Shown one piece after another: positions 54,143-63,765 of a stretch of 64,000 bases of DNA (within the stretch, counting starts at the first letter, position 1; each line of letters begins with the position of its first letter). The notes below the pieces were generated by a model. That model was given only the letters and a program-made list of their open reading frames with translations, was not told where the DNA came from and made no database searches. The position numbers and the translations under genes are program-made. Location of the stretch: NCBI GenBank assembly GCA_000403295.2, contig KE159605.1, positions 1,273,409 to 1,337,408 on the forward strand, written 5' to 3'. The DNA comes from Lachnospiraceae bacterium M18-1. GTDB taxonomy: Bacteria; Bacillota; Clostridia; Lachnospirales; Lachnospiraceae.

Positions 54143-54535
54143 ATGGCTCAGAAACGTATCAAACGTACAGATCAAGAATGGTTCGATCTGATCAAGGATT
54201 GTAAGACCAGCAGCTTGAAAGTCAAAATCTGGTGTGAACAGCATGGGATAACGGCAAAGGCTATTGACTACCATACACGTCGTCTCCGCCAGAAGGGCTA
54301 TACGATCCCGCAAAGGATCCCACAGACATTCCCCTGTGAAAAGCAGGAAATTGTCTGCCTGGATATTTCCAAAAGTTTATTTGCCAGCCAGGAAAAGATC
54401 CCATCATCGGATCCTGGGGCTGCCAATACGGCTGTGATCCAGCTCGATTTCCAGGGGACACAGATTGGGATCTCTAATCATGCAGCGAAGGAAACCATCG
54501 AAAATACCCTTCTTGCGCTGCGCAGCCTGTGTTAG
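54143..54535 (+). CDS. tnpA: IS66 accessory protein TnpA, copy B
   Basis: A 130-residue protein highly similar to copy A TnpA over its full length (N-terminus identical), with substitutions in the second half. Overlaps tnpB by 7 bp. AAGAGGTGA precedes the ATG. Confidence 0.9.
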   Translation: MAQKRIKRTDQEWFDLIKDCKTSSLKVKIWCEQHGITAKAIDYHTRRLRQKGYTIPQRIPQTFPCEKQEIVCLDISKSLFASQEKIPSSDPGAANTAVIQLDFQGTQIGISNHAAKETIENTLLALRSLC

Positions 54536-54882
54536 GCGATATTTCCGGAGTATCAAAGCTCTGCCTGATAACAGGGCGTACAGATATGAGGCTTTCCATC
54601 AATGGCCTCATGGCGATAATCCGGGATATTTACCAGATGGACCCTTACGCAAACACACTGTATCTTTTCTGCGGCAGGAAGACAGACCGGCTCAAAGCAC
54701 TGTATCATGATAAAAACGGTTTTGTCCTGCTTTATATGAGGCTGGATTCCGGACGTTTTCAATGGCCGCGCTGCGCGTCTGAAGCAAGGATGCTTACCAG
54801 ACAGGAATACCGTTGGCTCATGGAAGGGCTCTCGATCGACCAGCCCAGGGCATTGCGTCCATCCGGAAAACGGGATTTCTAA
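54529..54882 (+). CDS. tnpB: IS66 accessory protein TnpB, copy B
   Basis: A 117-residue protein nearly identical to the TnpB of copy A (TGRTDMRLSINGLMAIIRD at the start, RFQWPRCA core). Intact, although tnpC of the same copy is broken. Confidence 0.92.
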   Translation: MLGDISGVSKLCLITGRTDMRLSINGLMAIIRDIYQMDPYANTLYLFCGRKTDRLKALYHDKNGFVLLYMRLDSGRFQWPRCASEARMLTRQEYRWLMEGLSIDQPRALRPSGKRDF

Positions 54883-54981
54883 GCCGCATTTGTGAAAAAG
54901 AGAGAATTTAAAAATCTTTTTCAGGCCTTTCAGAGTCGGAAAAAGAAACACGATCCACAAGACCGCAGATTTTCTGGAAAC

Positions 54982-55072
54982 TTATCCACAAATAGCCGTC
55001 TGTTGAAGTTTTTTTGTGGATAACGATCCTGTCAGATGGTGGATAAGTCTGCATTTTGGGCAGTTATCCACA
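54982..55072. other. DnaA-box cluster between tnpB and tnpC, copy B
   Basis: TTATCCACA at 54982-54990 and 55064-55072, its complement TGTGGATAA at 55015-55023, and a near match GGTGGATAA at 55038-55046. The position is the same as the cluster in copy A. Confidence 0.55.
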
Positions 55073-56815
55073 CATCAGGAGTTCGTCAAAATGCCGACAG
55101 ACATATGCGGGCCTGTTTGCGGACTGCCATGTTTTCCTCTATAATAAAAGGAACGAGAACAGAGAGGCGGAACAGGCAGTGGCGGAATATAAAGACAATT
55201 TGATCGAACTCCTGCATAAAACAATTGAAGAAAAGGACGCACAGATTCAGGAACTCCAAAAAACCATTCAGGAACTGAACATTACGGTTGCGAACCTGAA
55301 TGAAACCCTTGAGGAATTCCGCAGGAAATTTTTTGGTACTTCCAGAGAACGGGCCGCTGGCAGGGTCCCGGATGAGGAAGCAGGGCAGGAAGATCAGACG
55401 GAGAAATCCACTGTCCGCAGCCATACCCGCCGTAAACCGAAAGCCAAACGGGAAGAACTCTACAAAAACTTGCCGGTCAGGGAAGTACGCTGCCCGATGC
55501 CGGAGGACCAGAGGCTTTGCCCGGATTGTGATACTGTGATGGAAACCATCGCGTGGCAGTTTGTGCGTGAAGAACTGCGGATCACCCCCGCAAAGGTAGA
55601 ACGGATCCAATACATGCAGGAAGTCCTTGCGTGTCCGGTCTGCCGTGAGGAAGATACGGGCACGATCGTCAAGGCACCGGTACCGACTGCTTTGCTGGCA
55701 CACAGCCCGGCTTCGCCGTCTATGGCTGCTTTTGTCATGTATCAGAAGTTCCAGAATTCGGTGCCATTCTACCGTCAGGAAATGGACTGGCTCCAAATGG
55801 GAGCCCCGCTTGCCAGGGAAACGACTTCTAACTGGTGTATCAAATGCGCGCTGACCTATTTCGAGCCTGTTTATGACCGGCTTCATGAATATCTTGTCAA
55901 GCGTGACCTCCTCCATGCGGATGAGACTGTCTGTCAGGTTCTCCATGAGGAGGGGCGGGCGTCGGCTTCTACCTCATATATGTGGATCTATCTCACAGGA
56001 AATGATGGCCTCCCGTCTATCATCCTTTATGATTATCAGCCCGGGAGGGCAGGGAATTATGCGAAAAATTTTCTGGAAGGGTTCTCCGGACTGCTGGAAT
56101 GCGATGGCTATACCGGATACAACAGTGTAGAGAATGTGATCCTGGTATGCTGCCTTGCCCATTGCCGGAGATATTTCTTCGAAGCAGTTCCGGCAGCCCG
56201 CCGAAAAAAGATAAAACTGCTGGACATCAACTCACCGGAAGAGATCCCGGAAGATGCGGCTGATCCGGAAAAAGCAAAGGAGGGCAAGAGGATCCCGGCA
56301 GAGATCGGACTTTGCTATTGCAATAAACTTTTTCGTATAGAACGGACACTAAAAGCCATGTCTCCGGAGGAACGTAAGAACAAACGCCTGGAGTTGGAAG
56401 TCCCTGTCTGGGACAGTTTCTGGTCCTGGCTTGCAACGGTAGAGCCATTGGGCGGAACGATGCGCAAAATCCTACGCGACCGGGAGAAAGAACTTCCTTT
56501 TCCACGATACCGTGAATGGAGCGAGATCGAGTGCTATCATCTACAGCCTGGTAGAAACGGCAAAGGCAAACAACCTGAACGTGTTCCAATACCTTTACAC
56601 ACTATTGCTTTACATGCCGGACTATAAACAGGAGCCTGCAGGTGTGGAGGCCATGATGCCGTGGAACGACTTTATAAAGGAACGTAAGCAAGAAATAATC
56701 CGTACCTATTCAAAATCACCAATATTTGCTAAACTGTGCCTTAATGAGAGTTGATCTTTTATATCATCACTAAGTTATCTGCACTTTGACAAAAAAATCC
56801 ACCCAGCAGTTTCTG

Positions 56816-58474
56816 CTAAGTGGACGCACCTGGACGATTTGTACGACAGGACTCCGGTATGGATTCTGACCATGGTAATAGTTGCTGGAGATCTTCTTTT
56901 GACGGGAATGGCCCCAGATCTTTCATACGTTCCAGTATGTAAGCCACATAGTCATATGGCTTAAGCCCATTCAGTAACGCCGTCTCCGTGATGCTGTATA
57001 CGGTCGCGCTGGCCTCCGCGCCTTTGATGCTTTTGGAGAACAGCCAGTTGCGGCGGCCAATGGCAAAGTTCTTGACCGCCCTCTCCGCGGCCGAGTTATC
57101 GATACTCAGATGTCCGTCTTCCAGATAGGCTTTGAGGTATTTTTCCTGATTTAAAGCGTATAAAACGGCCTCTCCTATTTTAGAAGACCGGTTTACAGAG
57201 CCTTCCAAAGTATGCAGCCATCCGAAGAAAGCCTCTAAAAGCGGTTTTGACTGCTTCTGACGCTCAGCATATCTTTCCTCAGGAGATTGGTTACGGATCA
57301 GTTCCTCTATCTTATAAAGCATGCCGATCCGTGCCATTGCCTGGTATGCAGTTGTTTCTTTCAGCTGTTCTTTGGTAAAGCCCTTTTTTAAAGGGGTCAG
57401 GGCTTCATCAAAACGCCGCCTTGCGTGTGCCATGCACCCTGTCACGGTGATCTGCTCCGGGAGGCCGTGGTAAGCCTGGTATCCATCACAGGTCAGATAG
57501 CCACGGAACTCATCCCCCAGGAATTCCACCGGATGGTATCCACCCCTGGTCCTTTCATATTGGAAGAGGACCATCCGTGGGGATCCGCTGTATTCATCCG
57601 TAAGATACACCCACATCCAGTTCTGGGTTGTCCCTTTTTGCTCGGGCTCATCGATCACCTGGAGTCGGGTTTCATCACAGTGGATATATCTGCTGCGCAG
57701 GAATTCTTCCCTCATCAGGTCATAGATCGGCTGCAGGTACCGTTTTGCGCACAGGATGATCCAGTTAGCCATGGTCTTTGTTGACAGGTTCAGGTTATAT
57801 CTTGCGAACTCCCTCTCCTGTCGCGCAAGCGGCATCCCGTTCACATATTTCGCATTCATAATGCCGGCAACGAGGGATGGTGTCGCAACACTGCCTTTGA
57901 GAAGTGACGGATCTTTCTGCGGGCGCTTCATCATCCCGCATTTGGGACAGGCATAAACATAGGTGGTCTCCTCCACCACTTCAAATCGGGCAGGGATGAA
58001 TTTCAAATATTTTACGGTCTCCGTAGTCACCACTTTATATTTTGTCCCACATTCAGAGCAGAATCTGTCGTTTCCTTCTAATTTATGTTTGATCACTTCT
58101 GTGGTTTCAAAAGCGGAAAGGTCCTCTTCCTTTTTTCCGGTTGGTTTTTTACGTTTATAAGATTTTGGATGGATCTCCTCCATCTCTGGCTCGGCTGCAT
58201 TGGGATCGGCCTCCTGCTCCGCCTCATTGAACAGGTCCATCTGCTCATAGCCTTCCGCGTATTTTTCGCTGGAAGAGCCAAACTGCTTCCTCTGCGCAAG
58301 TGCCAGCCGATCCGAAAGCAGTGCATTCATAAACTCCAGTTCCTTCGTTTTTTCTTTCAGGAGCTGGATCTCTGTTTCCTGTTTTTTCTGATGCACCTGC
58401 ATGGCCTGTATCAATGTGATGATATTCTCTTTGCTCATATCCTGCAATTGTTTTTCAGAAAAAAGCGGTTCCAT
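56816..58474 (-). CDS. tnpC: IS66 transposase TnpC, nested element
   Basis: A 552-residue transposase: N-terminal coiled coil, a zinc-binding region (CSECGTKY and CPKCGMMKRP), then the DDE domain with HCDETRLQVIDEPE, LTCDGYQAYHGL and SIDNSAAERAVKNFAIGRRN. Complete for the family; starts 25 bp inside a purine-rich region with GGAGGG. Confidence 0.95.
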   Translation of the reverse strand: MEPLFSEKQLQDMSKENIITLIQAMQVHQKKQETEIQLLKEKTKELEFMNALLSDRLALAQRKQFGSSSEKYAEGYEQMDLFNEAEQEADPNAAEPEMEEIHPKSYKRKKPTGKKEEDLSAFETTEVIKHKLEGNDRFCSECGTKYKVVTTETVKYLKFIPARFEVVEETTYVYACPKCGMMKRPQKDPSLLKGSVATPSLVAGIMNAKYVNGMPLARQEREFARYNLNLSTKTMANWIILCAKRYLQPIYDLMREEFLRSRYIHCDETRLQVIDEPEQKGTTQNWMWVYLTDEYSGSPRMVLFQYERTRGGYHPVEFLGDEFRGYLTCDGYQAYHGLPEQITVTGCMAHARRRFDEALTPLKKGFTKEQLKETTAYQAMARIGMLYKIEELIRNQSPEERYAERQKQSKPLLEAFFGWLHTLEGSVNRSSKIGEAVLYALNQEKYLKAYLEDGHLSIDNSAAERAVKNFAIGRRNWLFSKSIKGAEASATVYSITETALLNGLKPYDYVAYILERMKDLGPFPSKEDLQQLLPWSESIPESCRTNRPGAST

Positions 58475-58626
58475 GATCCAGCCCTCCTATCTCTTGTGGT
58501 CTGAGAAAAGTATATCATGAAACCGCTCTGTTTTCGAGAGGAAACCGGATGGAAAAACAGAGGAAAATTCATTGAAAACTGCCACTTTTTCAGCTTTTTG
58601 CGAATTGACAGGAAAATCGGTGTAGA

Positions 58627-58980
58627 TTAGATTGTGATCTTCGGATGATGTTCCTCAAAAGCGCCTTTTGGGTCGAGGGACAGTCCATCACATAACCAAT
58701 GAATTTCCTTTAAGGTCACTTTTTTCAACTCATCCGGCGTATCCGGCCAGCGGAAGTAATTGCGGTCGAGCCGCTTCATCAGGATCCAGAAACCGGATCC
58801 GTCCCATTGAAGGATTTTGATGGATGTCCGTCTGCGGTTACAGAAGGCGAACATACAGCGGGAATACGGATCCAGATGGAATTTTAGCTTTATGATTGCG
58901 GCCAGGCCGTTGTAGCTCTTACGCAGGTCTGTACTGCCGCAGGCCAGGTATACGGTGGTCCCGCCTGCCAGGTCAAGCAT
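58627..58980 (-). CDS. tnpB: IS66 accessory protein TnpB, nested element
   Basis: A 117-residue protein with VYLACGSTDLRKSYNGLAAI and the CMFAFCNRRRTSIKILQWDG core, characteristic of IS66 Orf2. It overlaps tnpA by 8 bp. Confidence 0.93.
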   Translation of the reverse strand: MLDLAGGTTVYLACGSTDLRKSYNGLAAIIKLKFHLDPYSRCMFAFCNRRRTSIKILQWDGSGFWILMKRLDRNYFRWPDTPDELKKVTLKEIHWLCDGLSLDPKGAFEEHHPKITI

Positions 58981-59317
58981 AATTTCTTAGCGTGTGGATC
59001 AAAGAGGCCATCAGTTCACACGGGCAACCGGTGCTGACCTCGATCCGGATGCTTCCTGGAAGATGGATCGTTATGGGAGGATACTCCGACAACAGTTGGG
59101 AGGAAACCTCTAACTCAGAAGGGAGCCTGGCAAAGACTGGTTCCATCCCTTGATCCAATTCGGACGGCTTCTGCATTTGTTTTCTGATCCAATAACTAAA
59201 GGTTGATTGTGGGATCTGATGCTTCTGACACCATTCTTTTCTTGACAATCCGCTTTTTTGGAAATCCTGAATCCGCTTCATCCAGAAATCTTCTTTTGTA
59301 AGGTTCGTTTCATTCAT
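58973..59317 (-). CDS. tnpA: IS66 accessory protein TnpA, nested element
   Basis: A 114-residue protein with an N-terminal helix-turn-helix (FQKSGLSRKEWCQKHQIPQS then TFSYWIRK), typical of IS66 Orf1. First gene of the nested element's operon. A GGAGG site lies upstream of the ATG. Confidence 0.9.
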   Translation of the reverse strand: MNETNLTKEDFWMKRIQDFQKSGLSRKEWCQKHQIPQSTFSYWIRKQMQKPSELDQGMEPVFARLPSELEVSSQLLSEYPPITIHLPGSIRIEVSTGCPCELMASLIHTLRNYA

Positions 59318-59701
59318 AGGCAGTACCTCCTTGATTTGGAGCTATTGTATCAAAAATGATGGTGGATTCATAGATACGGATTATTTCGTGCTTACAAAGG
59401 AACGATGTTCCAAGGTGATGGACACGGAAACAGAAACACCGGAGAACCGGGGGCAGATACCGCTGTGATAGCTGCCCCTTAATTGTGATGAAAAAACAAA
59501 AATCGCTGATAAAGAGTTATATTTCGCTTATAGTTCCCGGATATGGAGCTTTCCGGCTTTGAACTTATGATTCTTATATACTTCGGTTGATTAAGAACTT
59601 GATTATAAACAAATCTTGAATCACGTCTTTCACTTGTCAGTCAAAAAGATTATCCCACAGATTTTAGAATATGTAAAACCGGCAGGTTATTCATCGCTTA
59701 C

Positions 59702-59805
59702 GTTTTAAGCTGGTTCTCCTTCCACCATTCTTTTGGACGATCCCCGCGAATGGCTCTGGGAGCTCCTGCTTTAATATCCATGTTTCATAAAGATTTGACA
59801 TCATG
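59702..59805 (-). pseudogene. Small gene truncated by IS66 copy B
   Basis: An ATG at 59805 with GGAGG seven bases upstream opens a frame (MMSNLYETWILKQELPEPFA...) that runs into the IS66 end at 59701. About 34 codons of the original gene remain. It lies downstream of the third copy of the repeated leader. Not recognised. Confidence 0.6.
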
Positions 59806-59851
59806 GTAATCCTCCTTCTTTCTATTGTGATTCCCGCATTGTTTTTGAGCA

Positions 59852-60039
59852 CAAAAAAAGACACTGACTATCCATTCTATAATCAGTGCCATTCTGTACT
59901 CATATTGTCTTTTGACAGACTTCTGTCTCAAAGTTGACTTCCAGCCCTTGCCGGAACCAAATTTATCCTTCTGTCATGTGATATGAACAGAAAAAAGTAA
60001 CTTCTATTTTATTATATTGTCATATGTTGTGTTTATCAA
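59852..60039 (-). promoter_or_regulatory. Promoter plus structured leader and terminator (copy 3 of 3)
   Basis: Minus strand: -35 TTGATA (60034-60039), 17-bp spacer, -10 TATAAT (60011-60016). The leader contains GGTTCCGGCAAGGGCTGGAA, a stem GACAGAAGTCTGTC, and a terminator with arms GGCACTGATTAT / ATAGTCAGTGTC followed by seven T (59852-59890). The order of parts matches the copies at 17731 and 28434. The gene it served is now the 34-codon remnant at 59702. Confidence 0.75.
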
Positions 60040-60097
60040 TACTTTTGAACACAATATATAGAATTTAGTCGAAAATAAATGATACAAATTCAGCCAT

Positions 60098-61789
60098 TTA
60101 TCTTTCTGCTAACATGACCTTGCACCGCTTTTTATAACATGCGATTCCATATTTTAAGATATGCTCTACCCCGTCATCTTCCAGGTCATCTTCATATCTG
60201 GTATACGCGATCTGTTTTAATGCCTCCTTGCTCGCGGCATCCAAGTCTCCGTCATGCGCATATTTTACTTCTATGATAATCCCCATATCTCCGGTAGCCG
60301 GTTCCACGAGGATATCCGCATAGCCGTCACCCATTTCCCGGTTGGAAGAAATGCCCCATCGGTCTTTCACTCCCAGGATTCCAATTACGATACCATGATA
60401 GAAATTCTCTTTCATATCTTTTTTTATAAATGTATCCCGGATACTGATTGATCTTCTTAAATATTCAGCAAAAACTTTTTCTACAACCTCTACATCTCCC
60501 TTCTGCAGGGCATCACAGAAGAGGTTCAGCGTATCCCCGTCTTTCCGGACATTCTCCTTAAAGAATTCCATAATCTGTGTTATATAAATATCCCGGATCT
60601 CCAGATTGGGAATTGCCAGTTTCATCTGCCTTCCCTCTGCCCTTCCTCTCTGTGTCAGATAGCCGGTTGTAAAGAGCAGGCTCCAGATATTATCTATCGT
60701 CTGATAAATCTCCGGATACGTAAGTTCCTGATGGATTTCTTTTATAATGGTTTCCCCTGCTACCAGACGTTCAATCTCCCGTTTTGTCGCAGCATTTGCC
60801 GATTCCTGGATAAACCGCTTCACTGCATCGTTGCTGCTGGTGTTGATCCAGTAGTTTTCCGGCTGAACATTCGATTCGCTTCTGATTCTGTCACAATGAT
60901 TCAGCACATCCCACGGACAATATACTTCCACATTTCCAAACTGATAGCCATCGTACCATCTTTTTACCTCATCATAATGATCTGCTACATCATAATACTT
61001 AAGAAGCTCCCTCACCTCTTTATCCGTAAAACCAAAATATTCATCAAAACGCTCATCTGCAATCGTCAATACTTTCAGATTATTAAGCCCGGTAAAGATA
61101 CTTTCCTTAGAAATCCGGAGACATCCTGTCAGAACCGCTAATTTCAAGCTGCTATTTGTTTTGAGTGCCTCTCCAAGGAGACTTCGGATTAAGGAAATCA
61201 TCTGGTCATAATATCCATTCGCATAAGCTTTTGCCAACGGGACGTCATATTCGTCAATCAGCAGGATAACCTTTGTATTATGATGCTTCTCCAACATTTC
61301 TGACAGTATTCTCAAGCTGTCACAAAATGTAGATTCGTCCATATTGCTGTCCAAAAGGCTCTGGTATTCCAGTTTGTCACTCTCACTTAACGCATCACTC
61401 TCCAAAAGATACTGCACTTTTGACGCTGCCCGCCTCACAGCCCGGGCTCCCATCCGGAATGCCCTTTCAAAATTAAGCGCATCAATTCCTTTCAGGGAAA
61501 TGGATACAACCGGATATTTTCCCATATATTCCTCACAAAGCGCAGTCTCTTTTAAAATTTTCAGTCCATCAAAAATACTCTTATCTCCATCCAATGAGAA
61601 AAAGTGTTCCAGCATGCTCATATTCAACGATTTCCCAAATCTTCTGGGACGAGTGAATAGATTCACCGCTCCCCAATTATGAAGTAATTCGACAATAAGC
61701 CCTGTTTTATCTATATAGTAAAAATCTTCTTTCCTGATTTCTTCAAAATTTTCAATTCCTATCGGGAGTTTCTTCTTTCGCACATCCAT
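60098..61789 (-). CDS. AAA-ATPase-like / PD-(D/E)XK nuclease protein
   Basis: A 563-residue protein of a large family common in gut anaerobes. N-terminal AAA-like domain (about 10-230): PIGIENFEEIRKEDFYYIDK, the Walker A-like TRPRRFGKSLNMSML, and Walker B VILLIDEYDVPLAKA. C-terminal PD-(D/E)XK nuclease-like domain (about 430-563) with GDGYADILVEPATGDMGIII and the E-x-K in IEVKYAHDGD. Function of the family is not established; a nuclease or anti-mobile-element role is possible. The start at 61789 has GGAGCG upstream. Confidence 0.85.
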   Translation of the reverse strand: MDVRKKKLPIGIENFEEIRKEDFYYIDKTGLIVELLHNWGAVNLFTRPRRFGKSLNMSMLEHFFSLDGDKSIFDGLKILKETALCEEYMGKYPVVSISLKGIDALNFERAFRMGARAVRRAASKVQYLLESDALSESDKLEYQSLLDSNMDESTFCDSLRILSEMLEKHHNTKVILLIDEYDVPLAKAYANGYYDQMISLIRSLLGEALKTNSSLKLAVLTGCLRISKESIFTGLNNLKVLTIADERFDEYFGFTDKEVRELLKYYDVADHYDEVKRWYDGYQFGNVEVYCPWDVLNHCDRIRSESNVQPENYWINTSSNDAVKRFIQESANAATKREIERLVAGETIIKEIHQELTYPEIYQTIDNIWSLLFTTGYLTQRGRAEGRQMKLAIPNLEIRDIYITQIMEFFKENVRKDGDTLNLFCDALQKGDVEVVEKVFAEYLRRSISIRDTFIKKDMKENFYHGIVIGILGVKDRWGISSNREMGDGYADILVEPATGDMGIIIEVKYAHDGDLDAASKEALKQIAYTRYEDDLEDDGVEHILKYGIACYKKRCKVMLAER

Positions 61790-61813
61790 TTCTTTCCACG
61801 CTCCTTCCATCAT

Positions 61814-62110
61814 TCATTAGCCGCTTTCCTTCTGCCTATTCCTTCGAATACATTGTATAACAGACGTTTTTCTATATCCAAGATGAATAATCAACACCAC
61901 TATGAAGTTTATTATACTATGATTCTCGCCCAAACACAATTATTTCAACCCATCCGTATGAACATCTATGAATAAAAGAGGAACTGTCATACAGACCAAA
62001 CGGAAATAGCCATATCCCAGAAAAAGAAGACGCAGCTTTGGCTCCTGGATTTACCGCCCCTATCATTATTTCCTCCTGCCTTCCCCTATGGATACGGAGA
62101 AAAGCAGGAG
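61814..62110. other. Intergenic stretch with no gene
   Basis: No supported gene or clear signal. It leads into the large palindrome at 62111. Confidence 0.4.
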
Positions 62111-62321
62111 AAAATTTCCAGCTGTGCGGTTGGATGCCCTTTGAGCATCCAACCCATTTATCCATTCGCAAAATTCCGTGCTATCACACTCCCGTGTCTG
62201 CTAACGCAGACACATTTTGCTCATTTGATAAATGGGTTGCTAATCCGACAGTTCATTTGCATTGCAATAAATTGCATGCAAATGGTCTATCGGATTGCAA
62301 CCGCACAGTTGGAAAAATTTT
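62111..62321. repeat. Large multibranched palindrome (211 bp)
   Basis: Outer arms aaaatttccagctgtgcggt (62111-62130) and its near complement at 62300-62321 pair around three sub-stems: ggatgc / gcatcc (62132-62150); caacccatttatc / gataaatgggttg (62150-62162 and 62227-62239) enclosing gtgtctgc / gcagacac (62194-62213); and aatccgacag / ctatcggatt (62242-62296) enclosing catttgcat / atgcaaatg. The fold would be a four-way or five-way junction. It begins 5 bp after the RecD2-like stop codon. Confidence 0.75.
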
Positions 62322-62325
62322 AGTC

Positions 62326-63765
62326 CTACCATGCAGATTTTTTATATAATTCCTGCATGGATCTGTAGACCTGCTTAAGCCGCAGGGAAAAATTAGTATT
62401 CCGTTTTGCCATATTGTTATTGCGGATCGCTTTTGCAATCGCCTGCTTACTTCCAACTAAAATGACTTGCTTCGTAGCGCGGGTAATCCCGGTATATAAA
62501 ATATTTCTCTGGAGCATCCGCCAGAAGCACTCTAATACGGGAATGACCACCACCGGGCATTCATTGCCCTGGCTTTTATGTACGCTCATTGCGTATCCGA
62601 GAATCAGCGGCCAGTAATCATCGTCTGTGAACTCTACCACGCGGTCATCACCAAAGTCTACCCGCATGGCCATCTTCTTATCCTTCCTGTAAATATCCAA
62701 GACTTCTCCCAGATCCCCGTTAGAGATCTCGTCTTTGTTCTCAGTCTGCATGACAATATCCCCTATACGGAACAGATTGTTTCCATTCCGGATTTCCGGA
62801 CGGCCTCGCCTTTTCGGGTTTACCGCCTCCTGCAGCCTTTCATTTAACGCATTGGATCCTGCAGCCGTATTTTTACGAAACGGGGAGAGCACCTGGATGT
62901 CCTCTGTCCTTTTTCCATGCTCCCTCCAGTATTTTACATAGATTTTCTGGATGATCTCCGCCGCGTCCTCCGGTTTGGATGCCGCATAGAACTGGAATGT
63001 CTCATCGTAGATAAGGCGGGCCTGGTTCTGGTTGATACGCCTGGCGTTTTCCACGATCGTACTTCCTTCGTCCTGCCGGAAACAGGCGTCTAAGACTGTG
63101 ACTGGAATCACACCGGACTCGATCATTTCCTTAAATACATTGCCGGGTCCTACGCTCCCAAGCTGGTCTTTGTCCCCGATCATGACCAGGGTTGTGCCTT
63201 GCTTAATGCAATAGAAGAACCGATACGCCAGATACATGTCACACATGCCAAACTCATCCGCAATGATCAAATCATCCGGGAGTTTTTCCGGGTAGTTCCA
63301 TCCTTCTTCCCCTTCAGCGCCTGTCATGCCCACCGCTTTTTGCATGGTCATTGCCGGAAAGCCTGTCTTTTCATACATGCGCCGCCTCGCCCTTCCGGTA
63401 GGCGCGCACAGCATGATCATGGCATCCCCGTCCAGCATCTCCTAAAGCCTTAAAATAATGCGGATCAATGTGGTTTTTCCAGTTCCCGGGCCTCCTGTGA
63501 TGATCGATACCGGATACGCAAACGCCTGAAAGACCGCTTTCTCCTGCATGTTACTTAAGGCAATCTTTTCTTCCTGTACGATCTGTTTGAGCAGATTTTG
63601 GATATCTGTTTTTTCTTTCTTAGAGGACAATATGCGGATCAGTTCCCCGGCCGCTCCTACTTCTGCTTCAAATGCCTGCCGGGTATAGATGCCGCCCCCA
63701 TTTCCGACCAGGGATTTATCCTTACGGATCATTTCATTTCCCGCATCCTTGATCGCGCATTTCAT
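62326..63765 (-). pseudogene. RecD2-like helicase relic with in-frame TAG and lost 5' end
   Basis: SF1B helicase of the RecD2/TraA type. Conserved motifs: Walker A TGGPGTGKTTLI, Walker B DDLIIADEFGMCD, GDKDQLGSVGPGNV, and the C-terminal YAMSVHKSQGNECPVVVI and LYTGITRATKQVIL. An amber codon (63442-63444) interrupts the frame between RIILRL and EMLDGD, where a Gln codon is expected. The N-terminal domains are absent; the first readable part follows directly on the ParB relic. So two lesions are present. Confidence 0.85.

Larger units (their letters stand above)
56684..59395 (-). mobile_element. Second IS66-family element nested in copy B (2,712 bp)
   Basis: Terminal inverted repeats start GTAAGCAAGAAATAATCCGT (left) and GTAAGCACGAAATAATCCGT (right), one mismatch in 21. 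Perfect 8-bp duplications aaaggaac flank it at 56676-56683 and 59396-59403. It carries its own tnpA, tnpB and tnpC on the minus strand, all apparently intact. Unlike copies A and B in sequence, so a distinct member of the family. Confidence 0.95.
55179..59469 (+). pseudogene. tnpC: IS66 transposase TnpC, copy B (deleted, frameshifted, interrupted)
   Basis: GTG start at 55179 as in copy A. The first 420 or so residues match copy A; then a 101-bp deletion between two GGGCGG repeats (near 56450) shifts the frame and ends the protein at 56627. The deletion removes the SNNRAE catalytic box. The original frame resumes and is then split at 56683/59404 by a second IS66-family element; the last codons (KERCSKVMDTETETPENRG) lie at 59404-59469. 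Non-functional. Confidence 0.93.
53967..59701 (+). mobile_element. IS66-family insertion sequence, copy B, interrupted
   Basis: The same element as copy A in inverted orientation, with ends GTAAGCGATGAATAA at 53967 and the complement ending at 59701. Without the inserted element it is about 3,015 bp, 102 bp shorter than copy A, mostly because of a 101-bp deletion in tnpC. The flanking 8-mers (ttttcatc at the left and gttttaag at the right) do not match, so one flank was lost or rearranged after insertion. Confidence 0.92.

Noticed and set aside
8041..59700. Inversion of the 43-kb segment between the two IS66 copies
   Set aside because: Copy A keeps a perfect target duplication, which an A-B inversion would have separated; the mismatch at copy B needs another explanation.
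62141..62323. Plus-strand frames across the large palindrome
   Set aside because: Coding appearance is produced by inverted repeats; no ribosome site and no similarity.
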